A DNA stretch of 28,492 nucleotides from an uncultured Collinsella sp. (GTDB lineage: Bacteria; Actinomycetota; Coriobacteriia; Coriobacteriales; Coriobacteriaceae): NCBI GenBank assembly GCA_900554645.1, contig USIE01000018.1, positions 1-28,492 of the forward strand, read 5' to 3'. The translations under genes were made by a program, and so were the position numbers. Below are positions 24,099-28,492 of the stretch, piece after piece. The notes under the pieces are model-generated. The model was not told the origin of the DNA, searched no databases, and saw nothing but the letters and a program-made list of their open reading frames with translations. The stretch's first letter is position 1, and each line of letters begins with the position of its first letter.

Positions 24099-24824
24099 AT
24101 TAAGAATCAACAAGGTAAGCAACGAAGAATCAACAACTGATTTTTAGTTAATAAGGACATACCCATCTACCTGCGGTTTTGTAGAATCGTGATTTTAATG
24201 GATCCCACCTCCACTACGATTCCACATTTCGTCAATCTATTGATTCCGCATACGCAAATTATTTCGTCTATTTGGTCTACATACGCGAATGAATCTTACC
24301 CGCGCCCATCTATTTCGTCTACTTGCGCGATAGCTACGTTGCCAAAACGCCCGAAAAATATACGTTTCAAGACAATCGGGCGCTCAGTATTTTTTACAAA
24401 TGCATATGACGCGCTAGCGTGACAGCGATGGATGCCGGCAGAGCCGTTCAGAATCGAAATGCGACCCTTTCGGAGAAAATCCCTACGTGGTCCGGGGCAA
24501 TACCGAGAACAGGTCTTAAATCGCCTCTGAAAGGCTGGTGCTAAGGGGGAAGGGGAGGGCGTTCTGAAGAGGAGACAGTCCTTCATCACTTTGGCTCATA
24601 GTTCGTCAGCAGTACCTCGACTGCGGGGGGGGCATCAAGACGGTTTTCCTGGGGTCGGAGCATGGGCACCGTCATCGATGGGAACGGCGTCCATACCGAG
24701 ATACAGATCGGGAACATGCTCCAGACGCTCGGCAAGAACGGTTTCGACTGGATGCCGTAGGCGTGATCTGCCGCTGCGGCAAGACCTGCGCAAATACTTG
24801 GAATAGCCCTACGCTCGGCTTGTA
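24099..24824. other. degenerate, gene-poor spacer at the island edge
   Basis: No gene is convincing in these 726 bases. The left 330 bp are AT-rich and contain a 12-bp direct repeat (AAGAATCAACAA at 24102 and 24125), a relic of the 164-bp inverted repeat (24166-24180) and loosely repeated ATTTCGTC motifs at 24226, 24261 and 24312. The right 240 bp are GC-rich and look like decayed coding DNA: from ATG 24662 a frame reads MGTVIDGNGVHTEIQIGN and stops at 24760, with a G8 tract (24625-24632) upstream. I could not assign it to a family. Confidence 0.5.
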
Positions 24825-25850
24825 TTGCAAACCCTGAGCGAAGGGAGTGTCGCATATGCAAGCAGCGGCGCAGAACCTTCGGGGGGGGTATCTCCTAGGA
24901 GTACCCGCCTCCGAGGGCAGTCAATCATCGAGTACGTCCTGATCATCGCCGTCATCGGCCTGGTGATCGTGTTCGCCGGACCCGGCATGGCTGGGGCCAT
25001 CCGAAACCAGTTCAACCTGGTCGGCAACACGGTGAACAGCGGGACGACCGGCGGCGTCGAGGGTGGCGCGTCCGGTGGAGGCAATACCGGCACGGCATCC
25101 GCGACAGTCCAGGCGGCTATAGCCAAGGACGCGAAGGACTGGACGCTGGATGAGCAGAAGGCCGTCGCCGAGGATATCGCCACCAAAGGCGAGGCCTCGC
25201 CCGCCTACGCCAAGGCGAAGGCCGCTATGGACGCTGGGACGAAGTGGTCTATTAAGCTCACTAATGGCGAGACCCTCGAGTACCGCATCGTCGGCATCAA
25301 CCACGACGACCTCGCGGACGGCAGCGGCAAGGCGGGACTGACGTTCCTCACCACCTCGACGGGCATCAAGTCCCGCATGAATGCCACCGACACTCATCGC
25401 GGCGGCTGGGAGAAATCCGAGCTCCGTGCGAAGATGAACTCCGGCGAGATTTGGAACCTCATGCCGTCCGACTTCCAGTCCAAGGTGAAGAGCGTCAAGA
25501 AGCTCACGAACAACGTCGACGGCAGTCGCAATGCCGCCGTCACGGCTACCACCGACAAGCTGTTCTTACTCAGCCGTACTGAGTTAGACCCCATTCCGCC
25601 TTCTAGCTCTTTGGGTAAAGACTCCCCTTGGCTCCTCTCTGAAGGTTTCCAGTATGAAGCCTTCAAGGACGAGTTGACGAATACCGATTTGTCGGGCAAC
25701 CCTGCCATTGCCAATGGCAACGCTTGGTGGCAGCGTTCAATATATGCATCTGGCACGGACGATTTCTATCTTGTTAACTATGTGGGATTTGTTAGTTCAT
25801 GCAGCGAGGCATCGGAGGCGCAGGTCGTGTGCCCCGCATTCTGCTTCTAG
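24825..25850 (+). CDS. Flp-type prepilin fused to a DUF6273-like extracellular domain
   Basis: Read from TTG 24825 this is 341 residues. RLRGQSIIEYVLII contains a Flp/Tad prepilin cleavage site: Gly, then Q32 as +1, E36 as +5 and Y37. One hydrophobic pilin helix follows (residues 33-55). After a Gly/Thr/Ser-rich spacer and a helical stretch, a large domain from about residue 140 resembles DUF6273, with W-containing GGWEKSELRAKMNSGEIWN, KLFLLS, AWWQRS, FYLVNY and VCPAFCF. A better start, ATG 24856 with AAGGGAG 8 bp upstream, is out of frame because of a G8 tract at 24881-24888; one more G would join it. The last ~290 bp differ in base and codon use. Surface assembly and adhesion are inferred. 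Confidence 0.7.
   Translation: MQTLSEGSVAYASSGAEPSGGVSPRSTRLRGQSIIEYVLIIAVIGLVIVFAGPGMAGAIRNQFNLVGNTVNSGTTGGVEGGASGGGNTGTASATVQAAIAKDAKDWTLDEQKAVAEDIATKGEASPAYAKAKAAMDAGTKWSIKLTNGETLEYRIVGINHDDLADGSGKAGLTFLTTSTGIKSRMNATDTHRGGWEKSELRAKMNSGEIWNLMPSDFQSKVKSVKKLTNNVDGSRNAAVTATTDKLFLLSRTELDPIPPSSSLGKDSPWLLSEGFQYEAFKDELTNTDLSGNPAIANGNAWWQRSIYASGTDDFYLVNYVGFVSSCSEASEAQVVCPAFCF
24881..24888 (+). repeat. poly-G tract (G8) in the 5' end of the pilin gene
   Basis: Eight consecutive Gs lie between ATG 24856 and the prepilin cleavage site. With eight Gs the ATG frame stops at a TGA after 28 codons. With nine Gs it reads into the pilin. Confidence 0.85.
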
Positions 25851-25862
25851 ATTTGAACATTT

Positions 25863-25894
25863 AGCCCGCGTGGGGTCGCGCGGGCTTTTCTTTT
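25863..25894 (+). terminator. terminator after the pilin gene
   Basis: AGCCCGCG (25863-25870) pairs with CGCGGGCT (25879-25886), followed by TTTTCTTTT. Confidence 0.85.
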
Positions 25895-25987
25895 GGCGAT
25901 TCAATACGATTGCCGCAACGGCGCCTGGCAGCCCGAACAATACGCTTCATATACGTTGTGTCAAAACACGACATGAAATGGGGTTCT

Positions 25988-27151
25988 ATGGCTTCAAAAT
26001 GCGAGGGACGGGGCGTGCCGTTCGGATATGACCCGCAAGGGGATAGGTTTGTATGGTTGAGTTCGGTGCCGCTCGACAGGTACGGAGAGCGCTGCGGGCT
26101 CGTCTGCCCATCCTGCGGCGGCAAACTGCAGGCCGTGCGAACTGCGACCAATACGCCTCACCCGTACTACAAGTGCTTCAGGCACTCCTCGCTGTCCTCA
26201 TGTAGCGGCGGGTTCGAGTCGCAGCTGCATAGGGCGGTTAAGTCTCTTCTGGCCGACTCGGTCGGCAGGGAGTTCCGCGTCCCGATGGTCTCCTTGGCGG
26301 ATGCCGCGCCGCACGCATCGAGGATAAGCGATTCTGGTCGATGGGTTCACGATTGGCGGCAGCCTTTCGAACAGGACGACCGCTGCGTCTATCCGGAGAT
26401 TTGGGTGCCGTACTCGGCGAGAAAATGTACCATCGAGGCCGTTGAGCTTGAGACAACTCAGGAAAACGGCCTTCGCCCTGATGTTGTCCTTGCGCTGAAA
26501 GATAGCTATGGTGATCTTAGCAGGGTTGCGGTTGAAATTCGCGTAACGCACCCAAAGGCACTGGAAGACGCGGTGAAGTTCAGCGAGATTGGTCTGGATG
26601 TTATCGAGATAAATTTCGGCGGCATCGATTTGACATCGGAGGATTGCGAATCGCTGCTGCAGAGGACCATATTCGGCGACCTGAGTCCTAAATGCCAGCG
26701 CGACAAGCGCCGCGAATGGCTTTGGACTGCAAGAGCCGTATCGGCGCTGGAAAATTACCATCCCTATGTTGACACGGGTCGATCGCACTTTTCCGGAAAG
26801 GAACGGGCGCAATTCCCGTATATCGGAAAACATGCCCACGTTGCCGTGGCAAAGGGGTTCGGAGAGGAAACCTGGAATGATCTGACCAAGCTATGCGACA
26901 TCTTGGACAAAATCGATAGGGAGGCAGATGCCGAAGTCGAAGAAGCGGAGCTTGACTCCTTCGGAACGATTGAAACGGATCCGGAATTGTCCGATATGGA
27001 TGACTGGCAGGAGGATCAAGCTGCTCAGCCATATGAGGCTGCAGCCGATGGGGATGACGGCTCTTTCTTTGGTAAATCGAAAGGGGAAGCCAACAAGAAA
27101 CGATGGTGGCAGCGCAACCCCCTGAGGCGGTTCCTGAGCAGATTCAAATAG
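25988..27151 (+). CDS. CoiA-like protein: zinc finger plus PD-(D/E)XK nuclease-like domain
   Basis: The 387-residue protein has an N-terminal zinc-finger-like region, C-X2-C in LVCPSCGGKL with later cysteines (YYKCFRHSSLSSC), as in CoiA-type competence proteins. A nuclease-like core follows: LRPDVVLALKD, then VAVEIRVTHP, giving the D...E-x-V pattern of PD-(D/E)XK folds. The C-terminal third is acidic, then ends in a basic, Trp-containing tail (KKRWWQRNPLRRF). The start could be ATG 25988 or ATG 25973; the longer in-frame start at 25910 lacks a site. It lies 93 bp after the pilin terminator. CoiA acts in DNA uptake in streptococci, but relatives in mobile islands may be defence or mobilisation nucleases. 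Function here is inferred. Confidence 0.5.
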   Translation: MASKCEGRGVPFGYDPQGDRFVWLSSVPLDRYGERCGLVCPSCGGKLQAVRTATNTPHPYYKCFRHSSLSSCSGGFESQLHRAVKSLLADSVGREFRVPMVSLADAAPHASRISDSGRWVHDWRQPFEQDDRCVYPEIWVPYSARKCTIEAVELETTQENGLRPDVVLALKDSYGDLSRVAVEIRVTHPKALEDAVKFSEIGLDVIEINFGGIDLTSEDCESLLQRTIFGDLSPKCQRDKRREWLWTARAVSALENYHPYVDTGRSHFSGKERAQFPYIGKHAHVAVAKGFGEETWNDLTKLCDILDKIDREADAEVEEAELDSFGTIETDPELSDMDDWQEDQAAQPYEAAADGDDGSFFGKSKGEANKKRWWQRNPLRRFLSRFK

Positions 27152-27272
27152 CCACCTCACTCAAATGCCAAACCGATGACAGCTTGACCGACTGCTATAC
27201 AGACTGTTATATGGATGAACTCCATGATGCACTAAGGGAGCTTTCTGAGAACAAGGCGGCTATTGGGATTAT

Positions 27273-28091
27273 CTATTTCGAGAAACTCGCTTCGATTTCT
27301 GCGCGGCGGGCATTGATTTGATTGCACTCCTTTGCGCACTCTATGGCGGATTCCGAAATGTCGTCGAGCGATTCGAAATCCTTGTCGAAAAGCCGACCAC
27401 ACAATTCAGGATATTTATTCCTTAACGCAACTTCATTTCCGCAGCTCAACAGTATCGAGGCAAGGGAAGGAGAGTGGATTTCGGCGAGATTTTCGTCTAC
27501 AAATTCAATGACCGAATAGGACATTTCGTCATTCCTGCGCGAGAGAATGATAGCGATCGGCTCAACTGTGCCAACCGACTTTTCTTGGAGTTCGATATCG
27601 GTCAAGAGTTGAAGGCTTGTCGGGGCGAAGGTTACCGGCCCCGATTTCTTTGAACCGATGTGAATCGCGCCGATTGCGAAGCCGGCTTTTGAGCCAGAAA
27701 TCCAAATTTCAGCGTTAACTTTTGAGCGACGCTTGTTGACTGCACTCACATGCGTTGCGGTGGAACCAAATTCATTTAGGAATTTGGCTGCGATTGTTTT
27801 CATCTTAAACTTAGGCGCGATGCTATAGCCGAGGTCCTGGGGTTTAAGATTGCCAGCAATCGCTCGAGCATACACCTCGTGGGGTTTGATTCGGCAATTG
27901 TGTTTGTCGATACCTGCAAGATGGCTGAAGTTGCCAGCAGTAAATGACACTTCTAGAAAACGAAGCGTCTTTGAACCGAAGCAAATAAGGAATGATTTGC
28001 CATTCAAATTCTTATCGAACTGCTGAGCTAGTGAAATTATTGCTTCAGCTTCTTCGTTGCCGGCTAGACGTCCATAGCTGTTGCTTCTCAT
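27273..28091 (-). CDS. PBECR4-type protein (barnase/EndoU/colicin/RelE-like nuclease family)
   Basis: The 272-residue minus-strand protein contains LEVSFTAGNFSHLAGI near residues 46-61 and HEVYARAIAGNLKPQD near 71-86. This is the pattern of the PBECR4 domain described from phages and mobile elements. The rest (about 100-272) is not recognised and ends in a helical acidic region. AAAGGAGG 6 bp before the ATG (28091) is a strong site. GC is lower than in the housekeeping genes. It converges on the CoiA-like gene, with 121 bp between. RNase or toxin function is inferred from the family name only. Confidence 0.55.
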   Translation of the reverse strand: MRSNSYGRLAGNEEAEAIISLAQQFDKNLNGKSFLICFGSKTLRFLEVSFTAGNFSHLAGIDKHNCRIKPHEVYARAIAGNLKPQDLGYSIAPKFKMKTIAAKFLNEFGSTATHVSAVNKRRSKVNAEIWISGSKAGFAIGAIHIGSKKSGPVTFAPTSLQLLTDIELQEKSVGTVEPIAIILSRRNDEMSYSVIEFVDENLAEIHSPSLASILLSCGNEVALRNKYPELCGRLFDKDFESLDDISESAIECAKECNQINARRAEIEASFSK

Positions 28092-28176
28092 GAGGTGCCT
28101 CCTTTTTGGGAAAACTACCTCAATCGGTGAAACTGTCGTTATCGGTGCCGTAGCGGCAATATCTACTCTCTAAACG

Positions 28177-28202
28177 AATAAGGGCGCTTTCGCGCCCTTA
28201 TT
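28177..28202 (-). terminator. terminator-like hairpin upstream of the PBECR4 gene
   Basis: Perfect 11-bp arms (28177-28187, 28192-28202) enclose a 4-nt loop that is GAAA on the minus strand. The following U-tract is broken (UUAUUCGUUU), so termination may be partial. It lies 86 bp before the PBECR4 start. Confidence 0.7.
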
Positions 28203-28367
28203 GAATCTCGGTTGCTGCCTGCCAGTCTGCTCTCCTAAACCGAAGTCTAGGCGCGGGGGCTTAGGCCCCTAGGCTTGAACGTACTCGAGGTCAAGCTCTC
28301 CAGGCGCGTCCACGTACACCGCGCCGAACGTCAGGTTTACCAGCCGAGCCTGGGTTCCTTTCGGAAC
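28177..28367 (-). ncRNA. candidate structured RNA, about 190 nt, unassigned
   Basis: A strong minus-strand promoter would start a transcript near 28367 that ends at the hairpin 28177-28202. Read on that strand it has a 5' hairpin GUUCC-GAAA-GGAAC and long-range pairings CUCGGCUG with CAGCAACCGAG (3-nt bulge), UAAACC with GGUUUA, and GGCGCGG with CCGCGCC. Inside are hairpins GCUUGA/UCAAGC and GGGGC/GCCCC. The pairings nest in order. It does not match tmRNA, RNase P, SRP or a riboswitch that I know; Rfam's Collinsella-1 and raiA motifs or 6S RNA are options. A competing view is that part is coding: one frame reads ASVPKGTQARLVNLTFGAV to a stop at about 28277, but it has no start codon. Confidence 0.5.
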
Positions 28368-28373
28368 ACTTGC

Positions 28374-28402
28374 ATTATACCCTGGGATTCCTAGGCGATC
28401 AA
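28374..28402 (-). promoter_or_regulatory. near-consensus sigma-70 promoter on the minus strand
   Basis: On the minus strand TTGATC (28402-28397) and TATAAT (28379-28374) are separated by 17 bp. The start would be near 28367. It is the strongest promoter match in the window. Confidence 0.82.
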
Positions 28403-28426
28403 TATCGTTTCAGGGGAGATTTCAAT

Positions 28427-28492
28427 CTAATCTCGACCCTTGATTGTCATTTTCATTGCAACAGCCTCAGGACTCAGCGCAACGCGTTGCGC
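28427..28492 (-). CDS. possible 3' end of a minus-strand gene (partial)
   Basis: From the right edge a minus-strand frame of 21 codons (ending MKMTIKGRD) runs to a TAG at 28429-28427. It has a protein-like composition, but is too short to assign. It would end 25 bp before the -35 box of the strong promoter. Confidence 0.35.
   Translation of the reverse strand, partial: AQRVALSPEAVAMKMTIKGRD

Noticed and set aside
24226..24320. CRISPR-like or tandem repeat array from the ATTTCGTC motifs
   Set aside because: Only three short, irregularly spaced (35 and 51 bp) imperfect matches; no conserved repeat or spacer structure.
24189..24589. 77- and 97-codon frames on opposite strands in the spacer after tRNA-Pro
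   Set aside because: No ribosome binding sites, no recognisable domains, and AT-rich degenerate context.
25715..25850. A diversity-generating retroelement in this window
   Set aside because: No reverse transcriptase frame and no second near-copy of the pilin 3' end could be found in the window; only the target-like tail is present.
27103..27321. 72-codon frame, or a 36-codon frame from ATG 27211, between the convergent CoiA-like and PBECR4 genes
   Set aside because: It overlaps both neighbours' 3' ends and has no clear ribosome binding site; a TTGACC box near 27183 has only a weak -10.
28277..28413. Minus-strand coding frame ending ...GELDLEYVQA as a real gene
   Set aside because: The frame has a protein-like composition but is closed by a TGA upstream and has no ATG or well-placed GTG/TTG start; it also crosses the promoter. 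Kept only as the alternative to the structured RNA.

Overview
The window looks like a chromosomal segment of a Coriobacteriia bacterium, most probably Collinsella or a close relative. This is inferred from the GC-rich coding with strongly G/C-biased third codon positions, the actinobacterial gene content (ScpA/ScpB, RluB-type synthase, Cmk, PlsC, IspH, a DUF512 radical SAM protein, Der, PlsY, GpsA in one run), canonical sigma-70 promoters in front of tRNAs, and Coriobacteria-type accessory families. No search was run, so the genus is an inference.

Region 1 (1-5374) is accessory. It holds a truncated reading frame, an orphan MNT-type nucleotidyltransferase, a DUF3990/XRE toxin-antitoxin-like pair behind a 53-bp palindromic operator, a Doc/Fic gene with a tiny coupled upstream frame, a DUF3825 gene broken by a one-base deletion, tRNA-Val(CAC), and a lower-GC gene with a Vsr/DUF559-like nuclease C-terminus.

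Region 2 (5375-6853) is a segmental duplication of about 0.6 kb. Each copy carries a long nested inverted repeat, a very GC-rich stretch, a tRNA-Ala(GGC) with its promoter and terminator, and the first codons of an ABC-F gene. The upstream copy is cut off after eight ABC-F codons. A CAU-anticodon tRNA lies between the copies.

Region 3 (6829-23901) is a dense one-directional housekeeping block. It contains an ABC-F ATPase, a small membrane protein, an M50 protease, scpA-scpB-rluB, cmk-plsC-ispH, DUF512, der-plsY-gpsA, rpe, a cysteine desulfurase, Nif3/DUF34, a coiled-coil zinc-ribbon protein and coaBC. Many junctions overlap or are within 20 bp, so long co-transcribed units are likely. They join ribosome/translation support, chromosome segregation, phospholipid synthesis, isoprenoid and Fe-S/CoA cofactor supply.

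Region 4 (23982-28492) starts at tRNA-Pro(GGG) and is an accessory island. After about 0.7 kb of degenerate DNA it carries a Flp-type prepilin fused to a DUF6273-like extracellular domain. The best start codon (ATG with a good ribosome binding site) is separated from the pilin frame by a G8 tract and is out of frame by one base, which suggests phase variation. A CoiA-like nuclease, a PBECR4-type protein on the minus strand and, beyond it, a strong minus-strand promoter with a highly structured presumptive RNA ending in a terminator follow. The phase-variable pilin/DUF6273 gene and the structured RNA upstream of the PBECR4 gene are the two most interesting items.
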